From Nocardiopsis listeri NBRC 13360 (GTDB lineage: Bacteria > Actinomycetota > Actinomycetes > Streptosporangiales > Streptosporangiaceae): 64,000 nt of DNA. Position 1 is the first letter of the stretch. Each line of letters opens with the position of its first letter. The translations under genes were made by a program, and so were the position numbers. Shown piece after piece: positions 48,678 to 57,942 of this stretch. The notes below the pieces were generated by a model. That model saw only the letters and a list, made by a program, of their open reading frames with translations. It was not told the DNA's origin and did not search any database. The DNA lies in assembly GCF_001570765.1 (NCBI RefSeq), contig NZ_BCSH01000037.1:1-64000 (forward strand), in the 5' to 3' direction.

Positions 48678-51600
48678 GTGGATTTCGGCGTGCTTGGCCC
48701 CATTGCCGCGTGGTCGGACGGAAGATCCCTTCCGGTAGGTGGACCACGACAACGTTGTGTCCTGGGCGTGCTCTTGGTATACGCCGGTCGAGAGGTCACT
48801 TTCGACCAATTGATCAGCTATCTGTGGAACGACGATCCACCTCGGACCGCACGCTCGGTGATCCAGGTACAGATCTCTCACCTGCGCCGTTCCTTTCCAG
48901 GGATGATCAAAACCACCTCCGGCGGCTACCTGGCCGACATCGACCCGGACCGTGTCGACCTGTACAGGTTCCGGCGACTTCGGGAGTCGGCGGAGGGCGT
49001 CGCCTCCCCGGAGACCATGACGCGGCTGGCCAAGGCCCTCGAATCCTGGCGTGGGGTCCCCTTCTCGGGGGTCGGGTCGGAACACCTCCTCTACTCGATC
49101 GTGTCCCCGCTGCTCGAAGAGCGCTGGGCGGCCGTGGCCGAGTGGGCCGACTGCGCGCTCGAACTGGGCCGGGTCAAAGAGGTGGTCGCCTACCTGACCC
49201 CCATCGCCCGGCAGGAGGAACTGCGGGAACGGATCCACCACCTCCTCATCACCGCCCTTTGGCGGAGTGGCGAACGGGCCGCCGCGCTGTCCGCCTACGA
49301 GGCGATCCGTTCCCGGCTCGCGGAGGAACTGGGGGTCGATCCGGACCCCGAACTGATGGCCCTGCACACACAGATCCTGCGTGCGCACAGCGTCGAGAAG
49401 ACACCGGCGAAGGGGTCCGGTGCGCTGGTGTTGAGCAGGGAGGACGGCTTCGTCGTCCGTAACGATCTGCCGCGGGACATCCCCGACTTCGCCGGTCGGG
49501 AGAGCTCCCTCACCCACATCCTGGACCTGGCCGCTCACGACGAGAAGCGGGCCAAGGTCTGCGTCATCACCGGGACCGGTGGGGTCGGCAAGACCACCGT
49601 GGCTGTTCGGGCGGGCCACGAACTGGCCGAGGAGTACACGGACGGGCAGCTGTTCATCGACCTCTACGGCTACACCCTGGACAAGGAGCCTCTGGACTCC
49701 CACACCGCCCTGGGAGCCTTGCTGCGCGCGGTGGGGGTGGACCCGAACGAGGTCCCCGAGTCCCTGGACGAGCGTTCCGCGCTGTGGCGGGCCACCCTCA
49801 TGGGGCGACGGGTCCTGACGGTTCTCGACAACGCCGTCACCTACTCCCAGGTCGCCCCGCTCCTGGCCGCCTCCCCCGGATCACTGACACTGATCACCTC
49901 GCGCAACGACCTGTCGGGCCTCAGCGGAGCCCGGTACATCTCCCTGAACGTCCTGGAGAAGAAGTCCTCCCTGGAACTCTTCGCCCGTGTGCTGGGCGAG
50001 GACAAGGTCGCCCAGGAACCCGAACAGGCCCAAGAGGTCGCCAGGCTGTGCGGAGGTCTGCCCCTGGCCTTGAGGGTGGTGGCCGGACGGATGATGAGCC
50101 GGCCCCGGTGGACCTTCGCGCACGTGGTGCGGCGACTGAGCGAGCAGAACCGCCAGTTCCAGGAGCTTCAGGTGGACGGGCAGAGCGTCGAGTCGGCCAT
50201 CGACCTCTCCTACCGCAGCCTCAACCCGGAGCTGCACCGGGCCTTCCTCCTGCTCGGCGCCGCCTTCGGCCGCAACATCGACCTTCACGGGGCCGCCACC
50301 ATCCTCGCCCTCTCGCCGGTGGAGACCGACGAGGTGCTTCAGGACCTGGTGAGTGTCTGCCTGCTGGACGAACCCCACGCCGACGTCTATCGGTTCCACG
50401 ACCTGATCCACGTCTTCGCCTCACAGAGAGGGAGGACGGACCTCGGGGTCATGGAGTTCGAACGCGCCCGACGAGCCCACGCCGACTACTTCACCGCGAC
50501 CACCGATCGGGCGGCGGAACTTCTCGGCGGGCCACGTCACAGCGGTGAGAACCTCGTCAAGCCGTCTCGGTACAGCCCGGAACTGAACGACCGGGCCGAG
50601 GCCGAGGAATGGTTCGAGCTCCACCAGGACCACATCGCGGAGGTCGTCGAGTACTTCGCCGCACAGGAACGCGCGGAGGAGGCTTGGCGACTCGCCGATG
50701 CGACCTGGAAGTTCTACACGATACGTGGCAGATCCGGGATGATCCTGTCCCTCCACGAACGTGTCCTCGCCGCCAACGACGGAAGCGGACACGAACGTGG
50801 ACGCGCGGTCACCCTGATCGGGATGGGCATCGCCTACTACATCGCGGGTTCCTTCGATCGTTCCCTGGAGATGTTGACCGAGGCCAAGGACATCCTGGAG
50901 GTGGTCGAGGACGAGTGGGGCATGGTCCGGGCGCTCTCCAATCTCGCCATGGTCTACGAACGCGTGGGGAGGTTCCGGGAATCGGCCGAGGCGATCCAGG
51001 GGGTGTTGGCTCACGCGACGGCCACCGAGGATCCGAGGGTCGAATCCCTGCAGTGGGGGAACCTCGCGGTCCTGCGCCAGACCCTGGGCGAGCACGAAGA
51101 GGCGTTGCGTTGTGCCGAAAGAGCGCTCAAGACCCCCATGGGTGACTCCGACGAGGAGGGCCGGGCCTACGTGAAGCGGGTCATGGGCGAGGCGTGTGTG
51201 GGACTCCAACAGTACGATCGCGCGTTCGCGGACCTGGAGGAGGCACTGGAGCTGTCCACACGGCTTCAGCTGGTCGGGAACCTGATCTTCGTGCACAACT
51301 CGTTCGGAGCCGCGCACCGCGCCGTGGGAAGGTTCGAATCGGCCGTCGCCGCCCATGTGAAGGCCCTCGAACTGGCGGAGGAAAGCGGCGACCGAAGTGG
51401 CGACGCGGAGATCCTCACCGATTACGGGACGACCCTCAGCGTGACCGGCCGTTTCGACGAGGCCACGGAGGTCTTGGAGAAGGCTCTGGCCACCGCCGTC
51501 GAGCGGGACGAGCGCTACATCGCCGCTCGGGCCTCGCTCGCCCTGGGCCGGATCCCCGAACCACTGGTGGCCCCGGGCCGGGCACGGGAACTGCTCACCG

Positions 51601-51680
51601 ACGCCCTGCGGACCTTCGAGGAACTCGACCTGTCCGAGGCGGAGCAGGCGCGCGAGGCGCTCCGAGAGCTGGGCGGTTAG
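48678..51680 (+). CDS. SARP-family regulator with NB-ARC and TPR (AfsR-like)
   Basis: A 1,000-residue regulator. It comprises an N-terminal winged-helix DNA-binding domain (about 1-90; FGVLGPIAAWSDGRSLPVGG, DPPRTARSVIQVQISHLRRS), a bacterial transcriptional activator domain (about 95-240), an NB-ARC ATPase with P-loop VITGTGGVGKTTVAVRAG (about 295-312), and C-terminal TPR repeats (about 660-980). AfsR-type proteins activate antibiotic and developmental genes when their ATPase/TPR part receives a signal. No biosynthetic cluster is visible beside it. The GTG at 48678 matches the family N-terminus; its Shine-Dalgarno is weak. The stop overlaps that of the convergent DUF2236 gene by 3 bp. Confidence 0.92.
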   Translation: MDFGVLGPIAAWSDGRSLPVGGPRQRCVLGVLLVYAGREVTFDQLISYLWNDDPPRTARSVIQVQISHLRRSFPGMIKTTSGGYLADIDPDRVDLYRFRRLRESAEGVASPETMTRLAKALESWRGVPFSGVGSEHLLYSIVSPLLEERWAAVAEWADCALELGRVKEVVAYLTPIARQEELRERIHHLLITALWRSGERAAALSAYEAIRSRLAEELGVDPDPELMALHTQILRAHSVEKTPAKGSGALVLSREDGFVVRNDLPRDIPDFAGRESSLTHILDLAAHDEKRAKVCVITGTGGVGKTTVAVRAGHELAEEYTDGQLFIDLYGYTLDKEPLDSHTALGALLRAVGVDPNEVPESLDERSALWRATLMGRRVLTVLDNAVTYSQVAPLLAASPGSLTLITSRNDLSGLSGARYISLNVLEKKSSLELFARVLGEDKVAQEPEQAQEVARLCGGLPLALRVVAGRMMSRPRWTFAHVVRRLSEQNRQFQELQVDGQSVESAIDLSYRSLNPELHRAFLLLGAAFGRNIDLHGAATILALSPVETDEVLQDLVSVCLLDEPHADVYRFHDLIHVFASQRGRTDLGVMEFERARRAHADYFTATTDRAAELLGGPRHSGENLVKPSRYSPELNDRAEAEEWFELHQDHIAEVVEYFAAQERAEEAWRLADATWKFYTIRGRSGMILSLHERVLAANDGSGHERGRAVTLIGMGIAYYIAGSFDRSLEMLTEAKDILEVVEDEWGMVRALSNLAMVYERVGRFRESAEAIQGVLAHATATEDPRVESLQWGNLAVLRQTLGEHEEALRCAERALKTPMGDSDEEGRAYVKRVMGEACVGLQQYDRAFADLEEALELSTRLQLVGNLIFVHNSFGAAHRAVGRFESAVAAHVKALELAEESGDRSGDAEILTDYGTTLSVTGRFDEATEVLEKALATAVERDERYIAARASLALGRIPEPLVAPGRARELLTDALRTFEELDLSEAEQAREALRELGG

Positions 51681-52504
51681 ACGAGTCGGCGGCCGTTCCG
51701 CCTTCGCTTCGTCCCCTTCGTCCCCGGGGCCTTCCAGCCCCCATGACGACGCATCGACCGTAGGTACAGCTTCGATGGCAGGGTCCGTACCGGACGCGGG
51801 ATCCTCGGATACACCGCCCTGGTCACCCGCATCAACCGGTCGAACCGGCGTTGCCTGGTGGCCGACCACGGAATGCCGAAGTCCCGACGTAGCCCCTCCG
51901 GCAGCAACCCACCGGTGAGGAAGCGCTGGGCGAAGGTGAGCGGCCACAGCAATCGGTTCCGTGGCCGGAAGACCCCGTTGGCCAACTCGCGGGCGACCGG
52001 TCCGACATCGAGGCACGCGAGGCTCCGCTCCCAGTACGCCTCGAACTCCTCCGGGGTCGAGGGCCACGCCTCCTCCGGCAGGCCCAGCGCGGTGGCGTAC
52101 ACCGCGGCCTCCCCCAGGAACGCCTCCCGCTCGCCCGGCGTGAACTCGCCGATGACGAGCTCGTGCAGCCGTTCCCCCGATCGATAGAGGGTCGCGCCGA
52201 CCCACAACAGCAGGTCGGGGTCGAGCGCGTCGTAGCCGGGCCCGCGCACCTTGCGGTGCATGGCCCGCACGATCGCTTGGACCCGCGCGCGCTCCTCGTC
52301 CGTTCCCAGCGCCGTTCCGTACAGGTAGAACAGGGTGCCGCGCAGACGGTCGAGTGGACGGGACGTGAAGTCGCTGTGGTCGGACACGCCCTGGGCGACG
52401 GACGGGTGGGCGATCTGGAGCAGGATCGCGTAGCCGGCCCCGGCCAGGAGTCCGGACTCGGCCTGGACCCGGCGCAGCATCGATTGGTCGGACGATCGGT
52501 CCAT
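51677..52504 (-). CDS. DUF2236 oxygenase (MpaB/latex-clearing-type)
   Basis: A 275-residue protein. LLAGAGYAILLQIAHPSVAQ (with the conserved His-Pro), RLRGTLFYLYGTALGTDEER, VRAMHRKVRGPGYDALDPDL and the H-x-E-type LHELVIGEFTPGEREAF fit the DUF2236 family, which includes b-type-haem oxygenases such as the rubber-cleaving Lcp and mycophenolate MpaB'. A basic Lys/Arg tail ends the protein (GTKGTKRRRNGRRLV). Natural substrates for the many actinobacterial members are mostly unknown. It is tail-to-tail with the SARP gene, overlapping by 4 bp. The ATG choice is moderate; an upstream in-frame start would add 35 residues with poor coding character. Confidence 0.82.
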   Translation of the reverse strand: MDRSSDQSMLRRVQAESGLLAGAGYAILLQIAHPSVAQGVSDHSDFTSRPLDRLRGTLFYLYGTALGTDEERARVQAIVRAMHRKVRGPGYDALDPDLLLWVGATLYRSGERLHELVIGEFTPGEREAFLGEAAVYATALGLPEEAWPSTPEEFEAYWERSLACLDVGPVARELANGVFRPRNRLLWPLTFAQRFLTGGLLPEGLRRDFGIPWSATRQRRFDRLMRVTRAVYPRIPRPVRTLPSKLYLRSMRRHGGWKAPGTKGTKRRRNGRRLV

Positions 52505-53024
52505 GTCTGGATGGTAGGTCAAGGTCCGGATCCGTAGGTGATGACGCGCGCGTCCCGAGGAGCGCCGGAGGCGACGGTTCCGAAGCGCGTCGTGACGAGG
52601 GTGAGGCAACTGTCACCTGAAGGTGAGGTCCACCCGAAATTCCGCATGACCGGGCGCCTGATCGGCTCCTCCTTGCTCCATACCGGCACCTGATCTGGAA
52701 GGTGTCTTTCCAGTTGGGACGTTCATGTCGTCCGGAACCCACCAGTACCAGCGGCCGGAACCGGTTCCTCCGTTTCGGTCCCGCCGAACGGCCCCGGAGC
52801 CGGCTCGGGCCAACAGGGGTCTTGACGGGCCGTGACGCTCTCTTTACCGTCTTCGACAACCGGGTGGAGGACTTTCCCGACCACCACGGGGCCGTTCTCG
52901 GCCGAGCCCGGAACCCACGGACTAACCGGCCGTGGGACCTCCGCCCGATCCCCTGGACCGGTGCCGGTCCGGGTCATCCCGCTACGACCCTCCGGGGTCG
53001 TGACCCCCAGGAAGGGCACGATTC
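52505..53024. other. Intergenic stretch before LPMO gene
   Basis: I see no gene. A TTGACGG (52821-52827 region) and TTTACC about 20 bp later could be a promoter for the LPMO gene. AGGAAGGG lies 8 bases before its ATG. I did not find a chitin-type DasR site by eye. Confidence 0.4.
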
Positions 53025-53549
53025 ATGACCGTGCGCAGCAAGATCCGATCGACCGCCGCCGTCGCCGCCGGAACCGCCCTGGTCTTCGGCCTCATGCCCG
53101 CGGGCACCGCCAGCGCCCACGGCTACATCTCCAACCCGCCCAGCCGGCAGGCCCAGTGCAACGCCGGGGTGGTCGAGTGCGGTCCCATCCAGTGGGAGCC
53201 GCAGAGCGTCGAGGGCCCCAAGGGCCTGATGGACTGTGCCGGAGGCAACGAGATCTACGCCGAGCTCCGCGACGACGACTATGGCTGGGACGTCACCCCG
53301 GTCGGCACCACCGCCACCTTCGACTGGATCATCACGGCCAACCACTCCACCGCCACGTGGGAGTACTTCATCGACGGGGAGCTGGTCGCGAGCTTCGACG
53401 ACGGTGGCGCCCAGCCGCCGGACTACTTCTCCCACGACGTCGACCTGTCCGGGTACAGCGGTGAACAGACCATCCTGGCCCGTTGGAACGTCGCCGACAC
53501 CTCCAACGCGTTCTACAACTGCATCGACGTCAACGTCGGCGCCCTGTAA
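53025..53549 (+). CDS. AA10 lytic polysaccharide monooxygenase
   Basis: A 174-residue secreted copper enzyme. A 31-residue signal peptide ends in ASA, exposing His 32 (HGYISNPPSRQAQCN) as the N-terminal copper ligand. The second His-brace residue is His 107 in TANHSTATWEYF, and a Cys pair (CNAGVVEC, LMDCAGG, NCIDVNV) stabilises the fold. The mature chain of about 143 residues is a bare catalytic domain with no carbohydrate-binding module. It oxidatively cleaves crystalline chitin or cellulose; the small, module-free type is more often chitin-active, but the sequence does not decide it. No other chitinase is beside it. Confidence 0.93.
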   Translation: MTVRSKIRSTAAVAAGTALVFGLMPAGTASAHGYISNPPSRQAQCNAGVVECGPIQWEPQSVEGPKGLMDCAGGNEIYAELRDDDYGWDVTPVGTTATFDWIITANHSTATWEYFIDGELVASFDDGGAQPPDYFSHDVDLSGYSGEQTILARWNVADTSNAFYNCIDVNVGAL

Positions 53550-53791
53550 CCTTCCGAGCCCGCCACCGAACCCCTGACCCCCGCGTTCCGATCCGGTCCG
53601 GCCCGCCACGGCCGGACCGGCACGCGTTCCCCCACCCTTTGACGGGAGGCGGGGCCCGTGCTCACCCGAAGCGACGTGGGATCATGTGTCGGGTAAGTAC
53701 TCGACCACGCCGGACGGACCCTCGGATCGGGCGGGGATCGCTCCGGCGGCTGATCACCCAGAGCCGGTGGTGAAGGATCCCGGAGACGACG

Positions 53792-53819
53792 AAAGCCGGT
53801 CCCGTGGGACCGGCCTTCG
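53792..53819 (-). terminator. Terminator after tRNA-Pro
   Basis: AAAGCCGGTCCC and GGGACCGGCCTT form a 12-bp stem, followed on the minus strand by TCGTCGTC. It lies 6 bases beyond the tRNA 3' end. Confidence 0.8.
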
Positions 53820-53825
53820 TGCTCG

Positions 53826-53899
53826 TCGGGGTGGCGGGATTTGAACCCACGACCTCTTCGTCCCGAACGAAGCGCGCTGCCAAGCTGCGCTACACCCCG
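53826..53899 (-). tRNA. tRNA-Pro (CGG)
   Basis: A 74-nt tRNA on the minus strand. The acceptor stem pairs CGGGGTG with CACCCCG. The anticodon stem TTCGT/ACGAA encloses TCGGG, giving anticodon CGG. The T-arm reads GTGGGTTCAAATCCCGC. The discriminator is A and CCA is not encoded. Confidence 0.95.
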
Positions 53900-53973
53900 A
53901 AGCAACATCCCCAAGTCTAGCGGACTCGGGGAGTGCTCGCGACGCGGTTCACGCCACACTGTTCCGGTGCGGG

Positions 53974-54894
53974 TCAGGGCCCCGGGACCAGGTCCAGCAG
54001 GGATGCCTCGGGGCGGCAGCAGAACCGCACCGGAGCGTACGGGGACGTGCCCATGCCGCCGGAGACGTGCAGCCACGCCTTCCCGTACTCGTTCAGCCCC
54101 CAGGCCCGCTTGCGGTCGATCCCGCAGTTGGTCACCAGGGTCCCGTAGAACGGCAGGCACAACTGGCCGCCGTGGGTGTGTCCGGCCAACAGGAGCTGGT
54201 AGCCGTCGGCCTCGAACCGGTCCAGGTTGGCGGGTTCGGGTGAGTGCAGCACCCCCAGACGCAGGTCGGCGCTCGGGTCGGCCCGGCCGGCGATGGCGTC
54301 GTACCGGTCCAGCTTGATGTGCGAGTCGTGTACGCCACCCAAGGCCACGTCCAGCTCGCCGACCTTCAACGAACCCTTGTGGTTGTTCAGGTCCAGCCAA
54401 CCCGACGCCGACATCGAAGCGCCCAACTCACGCCAGGGCAGGTCCGGCACCCGACGCTTCCTGTAGTCGTTCTTACTGGTCCGCCACAGGTACCGCGCCG
54501 GGTTCTTCAGCTGTGGTGAGAACAGGTCGTTCGACCCGTACACGAACGCGCCGGGGCGGTCCAGGAGCGGCCCGAGCGCGTCGATGAACGGCTCCACGGC
54601 CTCCGGGTGCGCCAGGGAGTCGCCCGTGTTGATCACCAGGTCCGGCTCGTACCGTTCGAGTCCGCGGATCCAGTCGATCAGCATCTTCCGCCCGGGCGTC
54701 AGGTGCGCGTCCGACAGGTGCAGGATCCGCATCCGGGGGCTGCCGGCCGGCAACAGGGGAAGTTCGTACCTGCGCAGCCGGAACCAGTTGCGTTCGATGA
54801 CCGAGGCGTACCCCAGTCCGGCCACACCGACCGCGCCCGTGATCGCGGCCGTACGCCCGATCCCGCGCAGAAGTCGTCTACCGTCCACGCTCAT
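53974..54894 (-). CDS. Metallophosphoesterase, membrane-anchored
   Basis: A 306-residue calcineurin-like phosphoesterase. An N-terminal anchor helix (about 12-32; GRTAAITGAVGVAGLGYASV) precedes the metal-binding motifs LHLSDAHLTPG (D-x-H), LVINTGDSLAH (GDxxH-like), YGSNDLFSP (GNH/D variant, with Asp in place of the usual His), LGVLHSPEP and LLAGHTHGGQLCLP (GHTH). The GND variant is common in the YkuE-type subgroup. It may act on lipid or nucleotide phosphates at the membrane. It is divergent from the YqeY gene. Confidence 0.92.
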   Translation of the reverse strand: MSVDGRRLLRGIGRTAAITGAVGVAGLGYASVIERNWFRLRRYELPLLPAGSPRMRILHLSDAHLTPGRKMLIDWIRGLERYEPDLVINTGDSLAHPEAVEPFIDALGPLLDRPGAFVYGSNDLFSPQLKNPARYLWRTSKNDYRKRRVPDLPWRELGASMSASGWLDLNNHKGSLKVGELDVALGGVHDSHIKLDRYDAIAGRADPSADLRLGVLHSPEPANLDRFEADGYQLLLAGHTHGGQLCLPFYGTLVTNCGIDRKRAWGLNEYGKAWLHVSGGMGTSPYAPVRFCCRPEASLLDLVPGP

Positions 54895-54992
54895 CCGGCC
54901 CTCCTCTTTCGTCGATCGATCGTCTCAGATCCGGAACCGTCCCGTGCGCAAAGCGTTGGTCCGCGCGGGAGTCACGGCAATAGGATCAGGTC

Positions 54993-55445
54993 ATGTCCGA
55001 ACTCAAAGATCGCCTCAGGTCCGACCTCACCGCCTCGATGAAGGCGCGTGAGAAGGTGCGCACCGCGACCCTTCGCATGGTGCTCGCCGCCATCTCCACC
55101 GAGGAGGCGGCCGGTTCCACCCAACGTTCCCTGAGCGACGATGAGGTCACCAAGCTCCTGGTCCGTGAGACCAAGAAGCGCCGCGAGGCCGCCGAGGCCT
55201 TCGACAAGGGTGGTCGCGTCGACGACGCCGCCAACGAGCGCGCCGAGAGCGAGATCCTTTCGGACTACCTGCCCAAGCCTCTCACCGACGAGGAGCTGTC
55301 CCAGCTGGTCGCCGCCGCGATCGCCGAGACCGGAGCCTCTGGGATGAAGGAGATGGGCAAGGTCATGAAGGTGGTCAACTCGCAGGTCGCGGGCCGCGCC
55401 GACGGTGCTCGTGTGGCCGCGGAGGTCAAGAGCCGACTGGCCTGA
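54993..55445 (+). CDS. GatB/YqeY domain protein
   Basis: A 150-residue YqeY-family protein. LKDRLRSDLTASMKAREKVR and ATLRMVLAAISTEEAAGSTQ form the first helical module; the second (SDYLPKPLTDEELSQLVAAA, ASGMKEMGKVMKVVNSQVAG) matches the tRNA-binding tail of GatB. YqeY proteins stand alone and are thought to bind tRNA or assist amidation, but a biochemical role is not established. It lies between the metallophosphoesterase and ponA, in the order often seen in actinobacteria. A terminator follows. Confidence 0.93.
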   Translation: MSELKDRLRSDLTASMKAREKVRTATLRMVLAAISTEEAAGSTQRSLSDDEVTKLLVRETKKRREAAEAFDKGGRVDDAANERAESEILSDYLPKPLTDEELSQLVAAAIAETGASGMKEMGKVMKVVNSQVAGRADGARVAAEVKSRLA

Positions 55446-55464
55446 CGGACGGGCTCGAAGAACG

Positions 55465-55503
55465 AAAGGGGGTGGGGTGACCAGGTCACCCCACCCCCTT
55501 TCC
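55465..55503. terminator. Terminator between YqeY and ponA
   Basis: AAAGGGGGTGGGGTGACC and GGTCACCCCACCCCCTTT form an 18-bp perfect stem between convergent genes. Confidence 0.92.
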
Positions 55504-55521
55504 CGTGTGTTCGGACCCGCG

Positions 55522-57942
55522 TCAGTCCTGTTCGCTCCGGCCGTTGTTCACCGGGCCGGCCGGCAGGACCGGGTGCCAGTCGGTGTCCCCGGAGGGACCT
55601 CCGGCGCTTTCCTGGCCGGTGCCGTCACTGAGGAAGACGTTGACCGTGGCCCCCTCCGGCAGGCGGCTGCCGGGGTCGGGGTTCACCGCGGCCACCGAAC
55701 CCTCCGGCTCGGAGGAGCGCAGCGCGGTCCCCGACACGTTCGCGGAGTAGCCGGCCTCCTCCAGCGCGGACACCGCCGCAGACTCCGGCATGCCGACCAC
55801 GTCGGGCACACCGCCGTCGTCACTGGCCGGGCTGGCCTCTTCGTCGGCGTCATCGTCGTCATCGTCGTTGGAGGAACGCGGCTCGGAGGTGGAGCCGAAT
55901 CGGCCGGGCGCGGACGCCAGCTGTTCGACCTCCAGGCCCTCGTGGGCGCCACGCATGGTCTCCTGCCAGATGGGCCCGGGGATCGTGGCCCCGTAGACGA
56001 CCCCGAAGTGTCGGTCGCCGATGGTGACGTTGCGCAGCGGGTACTGCTGCGGGCCGCGCGGGTCGCCGACGAACACGGAGCTGGCCATCTGCGGGGTGAA
56101 CCCGGCGAACCAGGCAGCCGCCGAACCGTCGGTGGTACCGGTCTTGCCCGCGGCGGGTCGATTGATGCCGAGGCTGGCCGCGGTACCGCCGTTGAAGGGC
56201 TGCGTCAGCAGGTAGCTGGTGCCGTCCGCGACGTCCTCATCGATGACCTGGTCGCACTCGGGCTCGATGTCGATCGTGGTGTTGGACTGGTTGTCCTCGA
56301 TCTTTGTGATGGCCTGCGGCTCGCAGTACCGGCCGCCGGCGGCGAAGGTGGCGTAGGCGTTGGCCACCCGCAGCGGGGAGACCTCTTCGCTGCCCAGGGT
56401 GAAGCTGCTGTTGGCGAGCGAGTTGGCGTTCTCCGTGAACAGGGTGCCGTCGGCGCGTCGCAGCCCCAGCTTCTCGGCCATCTCCATGGTGTTGCACAGC
56501 CCGGCCCGCGCCTGAAGCTGCGCGAAGAAGGTGTTGGAAGAGGCCTTGGTGCCGGAGATCATGTTGTGGTTGCCGGCGTTGCTGTCGCCCGCGTTGCTCA
56601 GCGACCAGCTCTCCAGACGTCCGCCGTTGCAGGCGGTCTGCCCGCTCACCGTGGTGGAACTCGGTGAGTTGAACGAGGTGCTGAACGGCAGGCCCTGTTC
56701 GAGGGCCGCGGCCAGGGTGAACGCCTTGAAGGTCGAACCGGCCTGGAAGCCGCTGCTGCCGCCTCGGTCGGAGTCGGTGGCGAAGTTGATGGACGTCTCG
56801 CCGAGTTGACTCTCGTCCGGCCCGTAGTTGCGGCTCTGCATCATGCCGAGGATGTGGCCGGTTCCGGGCTCGACCACGGCCTGGGCCGCCACCTTGCGGG
56901 ACTCGTTCTCACGAGGCACCCACTTGTCCACGGCGGCCTGACCGGCCTCCTGGGTCTGCGGGTCCAGGGTCGTGTGGATCTCCAGGCCCGCGGTGCGCAA
57001 CCAGCGGGCGCGTTCGGTCTCGTTGGGGCCGAACCGCTCGTCCTGCTCGATCTCCTGCACCACGTAGTCGCAGAAGAAGGGCTGGTCACTGGGCACGCAC
57101 CCGTTGGGCGGGGTGTCCAGTTCCAGTTCGAGCTTCTCTTCCTTGGCCTCGTCGGCCTCCGCCTCGGTGATGGAACCCGTGGCGACCATGCGGTCGAGGA
57201 CGACGTTGCGTCTCTCCTCGGTCTGCTCGGGGAAGAAGCGGGGGTTGTACAGGTAGGGGTAGCGGACCAGACCGGCGATGGTCGCCGCCTGGTGCAGTTC
57301 GAGATCGGCCGCGGACACCTGGAAGAAGTGCTGGGCGGCGGACTCGACCCCGTAGGCGCCGTCGCTGAAGTAGGCGATGTTGAGGTAGCCCTCGAGGATC
57401 TCGTCCTTGGTCATCCGCTGTTCCAGGGCGACCGCGTAGCGCAGCTCCCGGATCTTGCGGGCGATCGTCTCCTCGCGGGCGTGGTCCAGTTCCTCCTGGG
57501 AGGTGGCCGCCTCGATCTGCACGTTCTTGACGTACTGTTGTGTGATCGAGGAAGCACCCTCGGTGTTTCCGCCCATCGTGCGGATGGCCGCGCGCAGGGT
57601 GCCCGACACGTCCAGGCCACCGTGCTCGTAGAAGCGGGAGTCCTCGATCGCCATGATCGCGTTGGTCATGTTCGGGGAGATGTCCTCGATGTCGACCAGT
57701 TCACGGTTCTGGTCGAAGATCTCCGCTATGACGCCACCATCGGCGTCATAGATCGTCGAGCGTTGTGGAGGCGGAGGGGTCTCCAGTTGGCTGGGCATGT
57801 CGAGAAAGCCGCTGGCTACGTTCCTGGCCGTGATCCCCAGGCCCCCGACCGCCGGCATGGCCAAGGCGGCGACGAGCAGACCGGCGATCACGCCGACGAC
57901 CATCAGTTGGCTGATTCTTTGAAGCAATGTCCCCTGACCCAC
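55522..57942 (-). CDS. ponA: Class A penicillin-binding protein (PonA-like)
   Basis: An 806-residue bifunctional wall synthase. An N-terminal membrane helix (about 13-36) is followed by a GT51 glycosyltransferase domain (about 75-250; MAIEDSRFYEHGGLDVSGTL, GASSITQQYVKN, RKIRELRYAVALEQ). The transpeptidase domain (about 355-640) has SxxK in FQAGSTFKAFTLA, SxN in ASSNTFFAQ and KTGT in AAGKTGTTDG. After an acidic linker (NDDDDDDADEEA), a single PASTA domain (about 725-790) and a short tail close the protein. It is homologous to mycobacterial PonA2 by context: whiB4 is divergent upstream. It polymerises and cross-links peptidoglycan. Confidence 0.96.
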   Translation of the reverse strand: MGQGTLLQRISQLMVVGVIAGLLVAALAMPAVGGLGITARNVASGFLDMPSQLETPPPPQRSTIYDADGGVIAEIFDQNRELVDIEDISPNMTNAIMAIEDSRFYEHGGLDVSGTLRAAIRTMGGNTEGASSITQQYVKNVQIEAATSQEELDHAREETIARKIRELRYAVALEQRMTKDEILEGYLNIAYFSDGAYGVESAAQHFFQVSAADLELHQAATIAGLVRYPYLYNPRFFPEQTEERRNVVLDRMVATGSITEAEADEAKEEKLELELDTPPNGCVPSDQPFFCDYVVQEIEQDERFGPNETERARWLRTAGLEIHTTLDPQTQEAGQAAVDKWVPRENESRKVAAQAVVEPGTGHILGMMQSRNYGPDESQLGETSINFATDSDRGGSSGFQAGSTFKAFTLAAALEQGLPFSTSFNSPSSTTVSGQTACNGGRLESWSLSNAGDSNAGNHNMISGTKASSNTFFAQLQARAGLCNTMEMAEKLGLRRADGTLFTENANSLANSSFTLGSEEVSPLRVANAYATFAAGGRYCEPQAITKIEDNQSNTTIDIEPECDQVIDEDVADGTSYLLTQPFNGGTAASLGINRPAAGKTGTTDGSAAAWFAGFTPQMASSVFVGDPRGPQQYPLRNVTIGDRHFGVVYGATIPGPIWQETMRGAHEGLEVEQLASAPGRFGSTSEPRSSNDDDDDDADEEASPASDDGGVPDVVGMPESAAVSALEEAGYSANVSGTALRSSEPEGSVAAVNPDPGSRLPEGATVNVFLSDGTGQESAGGPSGDTDWHPVLPAGPVNNGRSEQD

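Noticed and set aside
50421-52859. 812-residue minus-strand frame opposite the SARP gene
   Set aside because: Antisense to the SARP gene and merging into the DUF2236 gene in another frame; composition is not protein-like.
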